Source of the DNA: Nitrospirota bacterium
Lineage (GTDB): Bacteria > Nitrospirota > UBA9217
Length of the DNA: 64,000 bases
Assembly: GCA_023229435.1 (NCBI GenBank)
Contig: JALNZF010000005.1
Coordinates: forward strand, 62,001 to 126,000
Reading direction: 5' to 3'
Shown: piece by piece, positions 35,974-44,611 of the stretch
Layout of the letters: each line of letters begins with the position of its first letter
Numbering within the stretch: position 1 is the first letter of the stretch
Made by a program: the position numbers and the translations under genes
The notes under the pieces: generated by a model
Told to the model about the DNA's origin: nothing
Databases searched by the model: none
Seen by the model: the letters and a program-made list of their open reading frames with translations, nothing else

Positions 35974-36687
35974 ATGAAAAAAATTGTAATAGCTGAAAAC
36001 ATCAACACTATTCTGAAAAAAAAGAACAATTTCTTAGACCGGGCGGACATGCGCGTCTTCACGGCTGCAACGACTGATGAGGTGCTGCAAATCCATCGCA
36101 CGATCCGCTTGGACCTGATCATCATCCCTCTCGATATGCCGGGAATGAATAGTGAACAGCTTTGCTCACTCCTCAGGGAGAATGCGGACCAGGGTACGGT
36201 CCCCGTCATGATGGTCTGCGCGCACACCAAGCGGGCAATTGAAAAAAGCGCTCGCTGCGGGGCTGATGCGGTAATTACCCGTCCGATCAAGCCCGCTCAA
36301 CTTCTGGAACAGGCAAAAAAGCTCCTTAACCTGTCCTGGCGGGAAACATACCGGGTGCTCCTCAATGTTGCCGTTGAAGGGAGTGTCAGCAGCAATCACT
36401 TTGTCTGCAACTCGCTGGATATCAGCCTTGATGGGATGCTTATTGAAACCACCCAGATCTTTAACCCAGGAGATCGGCTTTCCTGTTCGTTCTTCCTCCC
36501 CGATATGTCACAGATCCAGATAACGGGAGAAATTGCCCGTACCGTAACTCCTGCGCCGGGAGTGAAGAGCAACTGGTACGGAGTGCACTTCCTGGACCTT
36601 CCCGCGGATGCAGAACAAGCCCTGGAGTCCTTTATCGACACCAATGCCTCCATAACACGTCCCCGGCCTGACGAACAACCTGGTTAA
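35974..36687 (+). CDS. Response-regulator receiver fused to PilZ domain
   Basis: 237 residues. Receiver domain (about 1-120): start KKIVIAEN, phospho-acceptor Asp most likely in IIIPLDMPGMN, Lys in RPIKP. The PilZ domain (about 125-225) has RETYR (RxxxR) and DISLDG (DxSxxG), both intact, so c-di-GMP binding is likely. It is a diverged counterpart of the protein at 1728-2459. It is transcribed away from the liv operon with its own promoter and structured leader. Possible outputs are motility or surface behaviour, which is family knowledge only. Confidence 0.85.
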   Translation: MKKIVIAENINTILKKKNNFLDRADMRVFTAATTDEVLQIHRTIRLDLIIIPLDMPGMNSEQLCSLLRENADQGTVPVMMVCAHTKRAIEKSARCGADAVITRPIKPAQLLEQAKKLLNLSWRETYRVLLNVAVEGSVSSNHFVCNSLDISLDGMLIETTQIFNPGDRLSCSFFLPDMSQIQITGEIARTVTPAPGVKSNWYGVHFLDLPADAEQALESFIDTNASITRPRPDEQPG

Positions 36688-36843
36688 CGCGATCCGCATT
36701 ACGCGCCGGTATCAGAACCGGCCGCGTGACAAGCGATCATCAATTCTGCATACCAAACATCGTTGATATCCTGAGCACAACAGGGGCATGAACTGAGCTT
36801 AGCGGGAATGGTGCGAAGATTTCAGTGACACCTGCTCGCGCGC

Positions 36844-37422
36844 TTACTTTCTTTGGGCCCTGCCTGCCGCAAAAGCCTTCTGATTTATCTCAAGCACTTT
36901 TTTAGGCACCGTATTCTTGATTGCGTCGAGGACGGCCGACTCCTTGAGCGGCAGAAACGTGAGAGCCGCGCCGAGCAACACGAGATTGAGCGTGCGCTTG
37001 TCCCCGGCTGCGACGGCAAGCTGCGTCCCATCGAAAGGCATGACGGTCTTGACGCGCTCCTTGATGACCGCATCGATACCAACAGGATATTTTTCCGCTG
37101 CAATGGAAACGCCGATTGTGCCGATGGACCGGGTATTGTATATGACCACACCGTCATCCTTCAGGAAATGGAGATACCGCGCAGTTTCGAGGGGCTCGAA
37201 CCCGATCAGCAGGTCGGCCTCTCCCTCGCTCACGATCGGCGAGAAGACCTTGTCCCCGAACCGCACTTGCGAAAGCACACTGCCGCCGCGCTGGGCCATG
37301 CCGTGCACCTCGCTCTGCTTCACATCGAGACCCGCAAGGAGCGCCGCCTCGGCAATCACCTTGCTCGTCAGGAGCACGCCCTGTCCGCCCACACCGCTGA
37401 TCAGAATATTAAAAACGTTCAC
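36844..37422 (-). CDS. iorB: Indolepyruvate:ferredoxin oxidoreductase, beta subunit
   Basis: 192 residues from a GTG at 37420-37422 with AGGGG upstream. Pyruvate:ferredoxin oxidoreductase gamma-type fold, with SGVGGQGVLL (9-18) and HGMAQRGGSV (40-49). Together with IorA it oxidatively decarboxylates aryl-2-oxo acids (indolepyruvate, phenylpyruvate) to aryl-acetyl-CoA, reducing ferredoxin. Last gene of paaK-iorA-iorB. Confidence 0.95.
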   Translation of the reverse strand: MNVFNILISGVGGQGVLLTSKVIAEAALLAGLDVKQSEVHGMAQRGGSVLSQVRFGDKVFSPIVSEGEADLLIGFEPLETARYLHFLKDDGVVIYNTRSIGTIGVSIAAEKYPVGIDAVIKERVKTVMPFDGTQLAVAAGDKRTLNLVLLGAALTFLPLKESAVLDAIKNTVPKKVLEINQKAFAAGRAQRK

Positions 37423-37505
37423 GATAACCCCTCAGAACTTTTTACCACGGATTAACATCCCCGATTGAAGCATTCGAGGACAAGCTAATTGACGTAACTT
37501 AAGAA

Positions 37506-37562
37506 CACTGGATTCCCGCTGGAGCCTGCCCTCGAATGTCGTAGTCGGGGGCGGGAATGACG
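37506..37562. repeat. GGATTCCCG...CGGGAATGAC intergenic repeat
   Basis: CTGGATTCCCGCTGGAGCCTG...GGGGGCGGGAATGACG. Same family as 17256-17340. It lies between iorA and iorB, with a CTGAGCTCGTCGAAG fragment of another repeat type just after it (about 37592-37607). Confidence 0.7.
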
Positions 37563-37629
37563 TTCTTTACTCCAAACTCCGAACGACTCGACTGAGCTCG
37601 TCGAAGTCTCCACACTCCGAACTGCTACG

Positions 37630-39375
37630 CTACGTCGTCTTCATCGACCCCGTGGTGCAGAGCTGGGCGCAGACGCCGCAGCCGTTGCAGAGAAGCGGAT
37701 CGATCTCCACGAAACCCGTTTTACCCTCGGGCGTAAAGGACAGGGCGATACACCCCGCCTTGAGACACACCTTGCACCCGGTGCAGGTCTTTCGCTCCAC
37801 GGCATAGACCTTCTTTGCGATACGGTAGCGCAGCACGCAGGGCTGGTTCGAAATGAGCACCGCCGGTCCTTTTTCCGCGAGTTCTTCCTTCATGATCTTC
37901 TCGAGATCTTTGATGTTATAGGCGTCGATCTCGCGCACCCGCTTCGCGCCGATGGTATGGCAGAGCTTCGCGATATCGAGGCGGGGCGCTTCAGTCCCCC
38001 TGGCGGTGCGGCCCGTGCCGGCGTGCTCCTGCCCGCCGGTCATGCCGGTCGTGTCGTTGTTCATAATGATCACGATGGCGTCGCCTCCGTTGTATACCAT
38101 GTTGATCAGACCCGTGATGCCGGAATGAACGAATGTGGAATCGCCGATCACGGCAACGGGCTTCTGCTGTATGCCCTGGAGGGCAAGACCCCTGGCCATG
38201 CCGTGCGCGGCGGATATGCTCGCCCCCATGCAGATGCAGGTGTGCATGGCGGAGAACGGCGGCAGCGCGCCAAGAGTGTAGCAACCGATATCGCCGGAGA
38301 CCGTGAGCTTGAGCTTGGCAAGCACCGTAAAGAGACCGCGATGCGAGCAGCCGGGACAGAATGTCGGCGGCCGCATGATGAGACCGGCCACGGGCTCCTT
38401 CATCGGAATCCGGCTGCCCGAGATCTTTTCTTTCACCAGACGCTGGCTGAATTCGCCGCAGAGCGGCAACACATTCTTGCCGAAATGGACCGTGATGCCC
38501 ATGGCCTTGATCTGTTCTTCGAGAAAGGGATCGAGCTCCTCCACCACCGCGAGTTTTGATACGGACGACGCGAACTGTCTGATGAGCTTCTCCGGGAGCG
38601 GATAGGTCGTGCCAAGCTTAAGCACGGTGGCCTTGGGAAAGGCCTCGCGAACATACTGGAACGAGATGCCGGAGGTAATGAAGCCGAGTGCTTTTTCACC
38701 GTCGATGATCTGGTTAAGCGCCGAGGTCTCGGCCCATTCTTTAAGCCGCAGGAGCCGGTCCTCAACGAACACGTGTCGTTTTTTTGCGTTGCTGGGGAGC
38801 ATCACGTATTTGCCGAAGTCCCTGATCATCCCGCGGCCTGCCGGAGAGTCGGGCGTTCCGACCTCGACCACGCTCTTGCAGTGCGAGATCCTCGTGGTCG
38901 TGCGCAGGATGACCGGCGTGTCGAAGGACTCGGAAAGTTCGAACGCGACCTTGATGAATTCTCTTGCTTCCGCGGAATCGGAGGGCTCCAGACAGGGAAT
39001 CTTGCCCATCCGGGCAAAGTGGCGCGTGTCCTGTTCGTTCTGGGAACTGAACATGCCGGGGTCGTCGGCAGCCATGAGCACGAGCCCGGCGTTAATGCCC
39101 GTGTACGCCGCGGTCATGAGCGGGTCAGCAGCAACGTTCACGCCCACGTGCTTCATGCACGCAAGGGAACGCACGCCGGACAGGGCGCCGCCGATGGCCG
39201 TCTCGAGGGCCACCTTCTCGTTCACGGACCACTCAGCATGGATACCGTCGGCCTGCGAAAGCGTTTCGAGTACCTCGGTGCTCGGCGTACCGGGATAGGC
39301 AGCGGCGAGCTTGCCGCCCGCTTCGATGAACCCGCGCGCAATTGCTTCGTTACCCGAAAGAATTGCTTTATTCAA
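37630..39375 (-). CDS. iorA: Indolepyruvate:ferredoxin oxidoreductase, alpha subunit
   Basis: 581 residues from a TTG at 39373-39375 (GAGGTG 6 nt upstream). N-terminal pyrimidine-binding domain (GFIEAGGKLAAAYPGTPSTEV), a C-terminal TPP domain (GDIGCYTLGALPP and the Mg-TPP segment GDSTFVHSGITGL...NND), and a final ferredoxin-like domain with two four-cysteine clusters (CTGCKVC...C and CNGCGVCAQLC). It acts with IorB in fermentative or respiratory breakdown of aromatic amino acids. It is oxygen-sensitive in known examples, consistent with an anaerobe. Confidence 0.96.
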   Translation of the reverse strand: MNKAILSGNEAIARGFIEAGGKLAAAYPGTPSTEVLETLSQADGIHAEWSVNEKVALETAIGGALSGVRSLACMKHVGVNVAADPLMTAAYTGINAGLVLMAADDPGMFSSQNEQDTRHFARMGKIPCLEPSDSAEAREFIKVAFELSESFDTPVILRTTTRISHCKSVVEVGTPDSPAGRGMIRDFGKYVMLPSNAKKRHVFVEDRLLRLKEWAETSALNQIIDGEKALGFITSGISFQYVREAFPKATVLKLGTTYPLPEKLIRQFASSVSKLAVVEELDPFLEEQIKAMGITVHFGKNVLPLCGEFSQRLVKEKISGSRIPMKEPVAGLIMRPPTFCPGCSHRGLFTVLAKLKLTVSGDIGCYTLGALPPFSAMHTCICMGASISAAHGMARGLALQGIQQKPVAVIGDSTFVHSGITGLINMVYNGGDAIVIIMNNDTTGMTGGQEHAGTGRTARGTEAPRLDIAKLCHTIGAKRVREIDAYNIKDLEKIMKEELAEKGPAVLISNQPCVLRYRIAKKVYAVERKTCTGCKVCLKAGCIALSFTPEGKTGFVEIDPLLCNGCGVCAQLCTTGSMKTT

Positions 39376-39432
39376 AGCTACACCTCAATAATTGTCTCTC
39401 GTTTCTCACTCCGAACTCTAAACTCCGAACTG

Positions 39433-40776
39433 TTACTTCGGTCTATTATCGATGACCCGTTTTGCCTTGCCTTCGCTCCGCTGGATCGCGCCGGGCGGGA
39501 CAAGCGTTACCTCGGTATTCACGCCGATGATGTCCTTGACGTTCTTCTGGATGTCGCGCTTGATCTTGATGAGGTCCTCTTCTTCCTGTGCAAAGGACTT
39601 AAGGTCGGTGGTAAGCACTTTGGCCGCCAGTTTATCCATGCACTCGGCGGTCACCTCAACGCGTACGTTCATCTCGTCCATCCTGCCCTTCCGGTTCACC
39701 TCGATGACATAGTGCGGGGCAATGTCCTTGGTGCGGAGCAGCACGGATTCCACCTGGGACGGGAACACGTTCACCCCCCGGATGATCAGCATATCATCGG
39801 CCCGCCCCCTGACGCGTCGCATGCGGACCAGCGTCCTGCCGCAAACACACTTGTCGGGATTGAGACTCGTGATGTCGCCCGTTCGGTAGCGGATGAGCGG
39901 CATGGCCTCGCGCGACATGCTCGTGATCACGAGCTCGCCTTCCTGTCCATAGGGGAGCGGATCGCCTGTCTCCGGGTTGATGATCTCGGGGTAGAAGTGG
40001 TCTTCGTTGACATGGAGGCCGCTCTGGGCCTCAATGCACTCAGAGGAAACGCCCGGGCCGATGATCTCCGAGAGACCATAGATGTCGATCGCCTTGATCC
40101 TGAGCCGCTCTTCCACTTCGCGACGCATCTCCTCGGTCCAGGGCTCGGCGCCGAACAGTCCAACGCGCAGTTTGATCGTATCGAGATTGACCTTCATCTC
40201 GCACGCTACGTCATAGAGGTAAAGAGCAAAGGAAGGTGTGGAGCAGATCGCCGTGGTGCCGAAATCCTGCAGGAGCAGGATCTGCTTCTGCGTATTGCCG
40301 CCGGAGATCGGGATAACAGCGGCGCCCACGCGTTCCGCGCCGTAGTGCGCACCGAGTCCGCCGGTGAACAGGCCGTAGCCGTAGGCATTCTGGACCACAT
40401 CCTTGTTCGTGACACCGGCGCAGGTAAAGGTCCGCGCCATCACGTCTGCCCAGAGGTTGATGTCGTTCCGGTTGTAGGCCACGACCGTGGGTTTGCCGGT
40501 CGTGCCTGACGAGGCATGAATGCGCACAATGTTGTCGAGCGGTTCGGCAAAGAGTCCGTAGGGATAGTTATCGCGAAGGTCGACCTTCTTCGTGAAGGGA
40601 AGTTTGACGATATCCTGAATGGTAGTAATGTCCGCGGGCTTAAGACCCTTTTCGTCAAACTTCTTTTTGTAGAAAGGAACTCGGGCGTAGACGCGCTCGC
40701 AGACCTTTTGAAGTCGTTGGCTCTGCAGCTTCGCAAGTTCCGGTCGTGACAGGGATTCTTCGGCATTCCAGGGCAT
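39433..40776 (-). CDS. paaK: Phenylacetate-CoA ligase family protein, copy 2
   Basis: 447 residues, ATG with AAGGAG upstream. Motifs SSGTTGKPTVV, GLFGAEPW, YGLSEIIGPG, a CVCGRT segment and the C-terminal lysine region EGKAKRVIDNR. It is homologous to the ligase at 33478-34782 but clearly diverged, with an insertion in the C-terminal domain (about 395-425). It leads the paaK-iorA-iorB operon, so it may recover aryl acids released from aryl-CoA. Confidence 0.94.
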   Translation of the reverse strand: MPWNAEESLSRPELAKLQSQRLQKVCERVYARVPFYKKKFDEKGLKPADITTIQDIVKLPFTKKVDLRDNYPYGLFAEPLDNIVRIHASSGTTGKPTVVAYNRNDINLWADVMARTFTCAGVTNKDVVQNAYGYGLFTGGLGAHYGAERVGAAVIPISGGNTQKQILLLQDFGTTAICSTPSFALYLYDVACEMKVNLDTIKLRVGLFGAEPWTEEMRREVEERLRIKAIDIYGLSEIIGPGVSSECIEAQSGLHVNEDHFYPEIINPETGDPLPYGQEGELVITSMSREAMPLIRYRTGDITSLNPDKCVCGRTLVRMRRVRGRADDMLIIRGVNVFPSQVESVLLRTKDIAPHYVIEVNRKGRMDEMNVRVEVTAECMDKLAAKVLTTDLKSFAQEEEDLIKIKRDIQKNVKDIIGVNTEVTLVPPGAIQRSEGKAKRVIDNRPK

Positions 40777-40841
40777 GGGCGGCTCCTTGAGTCTCCGATT
40801 TTTCGGATGGAAAATCAGCGATTTTGTTATGAAACGGGGCT

Positions 40842-40870
40842 ATTATAACCAGATTGCAGGACTTTGTAAA
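40842..40870 (-). promoter_or_regulatory. Promoter of paaK-iorA-iorB
   Basis: On the minus strand TTTACA (40865-40870), 17-bp spacer, perfect TATAAT (40842-40847). It is divergent from the thioesterase promoter about 20 bp away, so a shared regulator site between them is possible. Confidence 0.7.
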
Positions 40871-40889
40871 TATATTTTCATATTATTTC

Positions 40890-40919
40890 TTGAGCTGGGA
40901 AGGTCTCTTTTGCTATAAT
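40890..40919 (+). promoter_or_regulatory. Promoter of the thioesterase gene
   Basis: TTGAGC (40890-40895), 18-bp spacer, TATAAT (40914-40919) with an upstream TGC forming an extended -10. Confidence 0.6.
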
Positions 40920-40964
40920 GGCAACACCTTAATAATACCAACTGAGAGAGAGAAGGAACAACCC

Positions 40965-41372
40965 ATGGATGACATGACCAGATTTGTGCAGAATGATCGT
41001 TTTGCAAAGCATCTCGGGATCGAGATGCTTGAATATGGAAACGGCAAGGCAAAAGCAAAAATGGAGATCAAAGACCACCACCTGAACAGCGCCGGCATGC
41101 TTCACGGCGGAGCCATCTTCGCTCTTGCGGATGCAGCGTTTTCGGCCGCTTCAAACTCCCACGGTACGCTCGCCGTGGCGATCAATGTGAGCATATCGTA
41201 TTTCAAAGCTGTCAACAGCGGTGTTCTGATTGCCGAAGCCGACGAGGCGTCGTTCAATCCAAGGCTTGCCACGTATCTTATCCCCGTGATGGACGATAAG
41301 GGGAACAAGATCGCGTTGTTCCAGGGCACGGTGTACCGGAAGAAGGACTCTTTGGCTGATGTCATAAAATAA
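40965..41372 (+). CDS. PaaI-like hotdog-fold acyl-CoA thioesterase
   Basis: 135 residues from ATG 40965. Single hotdog domain with the HGGAIFALADAAFSAAS helix typical of PaaI/YbgC-type thioesterases and a C-terminal GTVYRKKD strand. It probably hydrolyses phenylacetyl- or hydroxyphenylacetyl-CoA-type esters, protecting CoA pools in the neighbouring IorAB/PaaK pathway (inference from position). Confidence 0.9.
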   Translation: MDDMTRFVQNDRFAKHLGIEMLEYGNGKAKAKMEIKDHHLNSAGMLHGGAIFALADAAFSAASNSHGTLAVAINVSISYFKAVNSGVLIAEADEASFNPRLATYLIPVMDDKGNKIALFQGTVYRKKDSLADVIK

Positions 41373-41420
41373 AAGGTGCTATACTAATACAAACGCAATA
41401 ATTATTGTTACATTCCGAAA

Positions 41421-41473
41421 GTCCCCCCTCGCCCTACCCTCTCCCCGCTGGGGAGAGGACAAAGGTAAGGGGC
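41421..41473. repeat. CCCTCTCCC...GGGAGAGG palindromic intergenic repeat, copy 3
   Basis: CCCCCCTCGCCCTACCCTCTCCCC faces GGGGAGAGGACAAAGGTAAGGGG. Same family as 6217-6257 and 7832-7883. It precedes the second ACT gene and extends that frame spuriously upstream. Confidence 0.7.
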
Positions 41474-41527
41474 AAGATTGTATCGAAATTAAATGCGTTT
41501 GTATTAATACCAAAAGGAGGTGTTGAT

Positions 41528-41947
41528 ATGGCGACTACCGTGAAGAAAGTGGCGTATTTTGCACTGGACGTTACCAACAGGGCCGGCCAGGGAGCGAAGA
41601 TACTGGGAGTGTTGGCCGATCGCGGCGTAAATTTACTGGCGTTCTCAGGGTTCCCAAACGGCAGAAAAGCCCAACTCGATATTATTCCCGAGGATGTGGC
41701 CATGTTTAAGAAAGCTGCGAAGGCGGCAAAGATCACGACGCGGCCCCAGAAGTTCGGTTTTTTGATCCAGGGTGATGACCGGAAAGGCGCGGTGGCAAAA
41801 CTCCTCAAAAAGCTGGCGGAGAAAAAGATCAACGTTACGGCCATCGACGCTGTGTCAGCCGGCAAAGACCGGTTTGCCGCCATCCTCTGGGTAGCGCACA
41901 AGGATGTGGGCAAGACCGCCAGGGCGCTTAAGGCGAGACGAATATAA
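41528..41947 (+). CDS. ACT-domain-like protein
   Basis: 139 residues from ATG 41528 (AAGGAGG upstream). Two ACT-like halves: about 5-65 (ALDVTNRAGQGAKILGVLADRGVNLLAFSGF) and about 72-138 (FLIQGDDRKGAVAKLLKKLAEKKINVTAIDAV). Such small proteins probably bind a metabolite and regulate nearby enzymes. It differs from the ACT protein at 26683-27114 and is not its direct duplicate. Confidence 0.8.
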   Translation: MATTVKKVAYFALDVTNRAGQGAKILGVLADRGVNLLAFSGFPNGRKAQLDIIPEDVAMFKKAAKAAKITTRPQKFGFLIQGDDRKGAVAKLLKKLAEKKINVTAIDAVSAGKDRFAAILWVAHKDVGKTARALKARRI

Positions 41948-42133
41948 TTCGGATACGAACACACTCGAAATACGGAATAGTGCACAACGTGAATCAGGTG
42001 TAACTACTCAGGTTGGAACCGGTTCTCCGTATTCCTGGGGCCTGCCCTCGAAATAGGTTTTCGGGGGTCATCTTTGGTGAATACCTCTTCCCCGATATCA
42101 TCCTGAGAAGGTACGACAGGTAAACATTTTTAT

Positions 42134-42161
42134 TTGCCATTTTTTCCGGACATGGTATAGT
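42134..42161 (+). promoter_or_regulatory. Promoter abutting the MFS gene
   Basis: TTGCCA (42134-42139), 16-bp spacer, TATAGT (42156-42161). The start codon begins 7 nt after the -10 box, so transcription would start at or next to the ATG (leaderless mRNA). No ribosome site is visible. Confidence 0.5.
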
Positions 42162-42168
42162 TTCTGCC

Positions 42169-43413
42169 ATGCCTGAACAGAAGGCCTCACGCCTCCCCTT
42201 CCACTACGCCTGGATCATCGTCGCAACCGGCATGCTCAGTATCTTTGCCTGCCTCGGCTTCGGCCGTTTTGCGCTCGGCATGCTGCTCCCTTCCATGGCA
42301 TCTACACTTAATCTCTCCTACTCGCAGATCGGTTTCATCAGCACCGGCAATTTTATCGGCTATCTCGCTTCGGTCCTGTTCTGCGGCCACATCGCCCGCT
42401 GGATCGGCTCCCGCCGGTTGATCGTGATCGCGCTCATCATTATCGGCGTTTCGATGGCGCTTATCAGCCGGGCCGGAAGCTTTGTTGCGATCCTCATACT
42501 CTATTTCGTCACGGGCATGGGAAGCGGCGCGGCGAACGTTCCGGTGATGGGGCTCATCACCGCCTGGTTCGACCGGACGATCAGGGGGCGGGCCGCCGGG
42601 TTCGTGGTCATCGGCAGCGGGTTCGCGATCATTATCTCCGGCAAGCTCATCCCTTTCGTGAACAGGTTGATCGGCCCCGAGGGATGGCGCATGAGCTGGC
42701 TGATCCTCGCCGGAATCGTGCTCATCATCGCTTCACTCAGCTATTTTTTTCTGCGAAACAAGCCGGAGGACCTGGGACTGCAACCACTGGGCAGCGAGGG
42801 CAGGGTCCTCACTCCCGTTCTCCAGGAACACACGGCGATGCAGAGCATTTACAAGAACAAGGTCCTTTATCTGCTCGGTTCGATCTACTTTCTCTTCGGC
42901 TACACCTACGTGATCTATGCCACGTTCATTGTGACTACGCTGGTTAAGGAACGGGGGTTCTCGGAAACCATTGCAGGCAACTTCTGGTCCTGGGTGGGGC
43001 TCTTGAGCCTCGTCTCCGGCCCCGTGTTCGGCACGCTTTCGGACAAGCTCGGAAGAAAGGCCGGGCTCATGATCGTGTTCTCGCTCCAGGCGCTCGCGTA
43101 TCTCATGGTTGCGGCGAACCTGCCGCCGCTCTTTCTCTATCTTTCGATCTTCTGTTACGGTATCGTTGCCTGGTCCATCCCATCGATCATGGTCGCCGCG
43201 GTGAGCGAATACGTCGGCGTTGACAAGGCTCTCGCCGCTTTCGGTTTGATCACGTTCATCTTCGGTTTGGGCCAGATCGCGGGGCCCTCGGTCGCAGGCA
43301 TCCTGGCTGAACGGACCGGCAGCTTCTCATCCAGCTTCTTTATGGCAGCCGCCTTTGCCGGCGCTGCGATCCTGCTTACCAGTTTTTTGAAAAAACCCCG
43401 GCACACCGAATAA
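42169..43413 (+). CDS. Major facilitator superfamily transporter
   Basis: 414 residues with 12 predicted membrane helices in two bundles. The MFS loop 2-3 motif appears as GHIARWIGSRRLIV (about 70-83) and its second-half counterpart as GTLSDKLGRKAGL (about 288-300). YbfB/OFA-like members transport monocarboxylates or sugars; the substrate is not evident. It stands alone between repeats and the lipocalin gene. Confidence 0.9.
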   Translation: MPEQKASRLPFHYAWIIVATGMLSIFACLGFGRFALGMLLPSMASTLNLSYSQIGFISTGNFIGYLASVLFCGHIARWIGSRRLIVIALIIIGVSMALISRAGSFVAILILYFVTGMGSGAANVPVMGLITAWFDRTIRGRAAGFVVIGSGFAIIISGKLIPFVNRLIGPEGWRMSWLILAGIVLIIASLSYFFLRNKPEDLGLQPLGSEGRVLTPVLQEHTAMQSIYKNKVLYLLGSIYFLFGYTYVIYATFIVTTLVKERGFSETIAGNFWSWVGLLSLVSGPVFGTLSDKLGRKAGLMIVFSLQALAYLMVAANLPPLFLYLSIFCYGIVAWSIPSIMVAAVSEYVGVDKALAAFGLITFIFGLGQIAGPSVAGILAERTGSFSSSFFMAAAFAGAAILLTSFLKKPRHTE

Positions 43414-43536
43414 CGCATCGATCTTCATGAAAAATGATTCCAGCCTCTTGTCAGTAGTTAATCGGAATATGCGCTATAATCAAAATAGTCCTTGCACCGA
43501 AGCGAAGTAATTGACCCGAGTAGTTACGGAGGAGTC

Positions 43537-44070
43537 ATGATCAATAAATCCATTTTCATTATCATTGCGGCCACCTTGTTCTGTTCCTGCCTCCCCGCAA
43601 CGCATGCTCCCCTGCCCCCGCTCGAGGTCGTAGCACACGTGGAGCTGTCCCGTTATACAGGCACCTGGTACGAGATCGCGCGCTATCCGAACCGCTTTCA
43701 GAAGGGCTGTACCGATACCAGCGCAGCGTACAAACTCGGTCCGGACGGAACGATCCGCGTGTTGAACTCCTGTCTGAGGAAGGGGAAAATGGACACAGCA
43801 AAGGGGAAAGCGCGGATCGTCGACACAACCACGAATGCCAGGCTGAAGGTGTCCTTTTTCTGGCCCTTCTCGGGAGACTACTGGATCATCGATCTTGGCG
43901 AAGACTATGACTACGCCGTGGTCTCCGAGCCGAGCAGAAAGTATCTCTGGATACTTGCCCGGTCTCCCCAAATGGACGATGCCCTGTATGGACAGCTCCT
44001 TGATAAGCTCAAGGAAAAAGGATTCGATATCACTCTGCTGGAAAGAACGCAGCATGCCAAACCTTTTTAA
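43537..44070 (+). CDS. blc: Outer-membrane lipoprotein, lipocalin family (Blc-like)
   Basis: 177 residues from ATG 43537 (GGAGG upstream). A signal peptide ends in a probable lipobox, with lipidated Cys at about C18. The lipocalin signature follows: YTGTWYEIARYPNRFQKGC (GxW motif) and a YAVVSEPSRKYLWILAR strand. Blc-type lipocalins bind lysophospholipids or fatty acids and sit on the outer membrane, which supports a Gram-negative envelope. A TATAAT box lies at 43475-43480 without a clear -35. Confidence 0.93.
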   Translation: MINKSIFIIIAATLFCSCLPATHAPLPPLEVVAHVELSRYTGTWYEIARYPNRFQKGCTDTSAAYKLGPDGTIRVLNSCLRKGKMDTAKGKARIVDTTTNARLKVSFFWPFSGDYWIIDLGEDYDYAVVSEPSRKYLWILARSPQMDDALYGQLLDKLKEKGFDITLLERTQHAKPF

Positions 44071-44120
44071 GGATCGGTCTAAACGTGGTTCCAGCCGCTT
44101 CCCCGACCGACTGTCCGTTC

Positions 44121-44129
44121 TGCTATAAT
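44121..44129 (+). promoter_or_regulatory. Extended -10 promoter upstream of the lipoprotein/zinc-ribbon operon
   Basis: TGCTATAAT, a perfect TGn-TATAAT, without a convincing -35 box; the first gene of the operon starts about 67 nt later. Confidence 0.5.
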
Positions 44130-44196
44130 TGTCAGGGATTATTAAAAATCGGAAAAGGACCTGATGGCAATCATGGTCTGACGGGAGGTTCTTAAA

Positions 44197-44610
44197 ATGA
44201 ACAAATCGAAAACGTACCTGCTTTTTGCGGTCATGATTGCGGCCCTCGCGGCCTGCACCTCCAATCTTAATACAATCGTCCCGCCCATAGAAGACGTCCT
44301 TCATGCCGGCCCGCTTTCAAAAATCGTCGTTTATGTGGGCAATGTCCCTCTGGGCGAGAGCGGTCCCAGCGCGGACGGCCTTAACCTCAGCATAGGCGGC
44401 ACTGCTTATCTGAGCGCCCAGGGCCGTGATGCGAACAATCGACCGATAAAGGTCACACCCCGGTGGCAGGCCAGCCGGCCGGAACTGCTGGAAGTTTCCC
44501 CGATTGAAGGCGAAATGGTGGCTATCAGGGGGCTGCGGGAAGGCACGGCTGAACTCGTGGCGGAATATGCGGGCGTGAAGCATACGGTCAACTACATCTT
44601 CATAAAATAA
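44197..44610 (+). CDS. Lipoprotein with bacterial Ig-like (BIG2-type) domain
   Basis: 137 residues. Signal peptide with lipobox LAAC (lipid Cys at 20), then a short linker and an Ig-like domain of BIG2 type (about 62-137: SIGGTAYLSAQGRDANNRPI...GLREGTAELVAEYAG). It probably sits on a membrane surface as a binding or structural module. It starts an apparent operon; the next gene begins one base after its stop. Function unknown. Confidence 0.8.
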   Translation: MNKSKTYLLFAVMIAALAACTSNLNTIVPPIEDVLHAGPLSKIVVYVGNVPLGESGPSADGLNLSIGGTAYLSAQGRDANNRPIKVTPRWQASRPELLEVSPIEGEMVAIRGLREGTAELVAEYAGVKHTVNYIFIK

Positions 44611-44611
44611 T

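Noticed and set aside
38773..40509. 578-codon plus-strand frame opposite iorA and paaK
   Set aside because: Spans two unrelated genes and their intergenic repeat in antisense; His/Arg/Asp-rich composition typical of a shadow frame.
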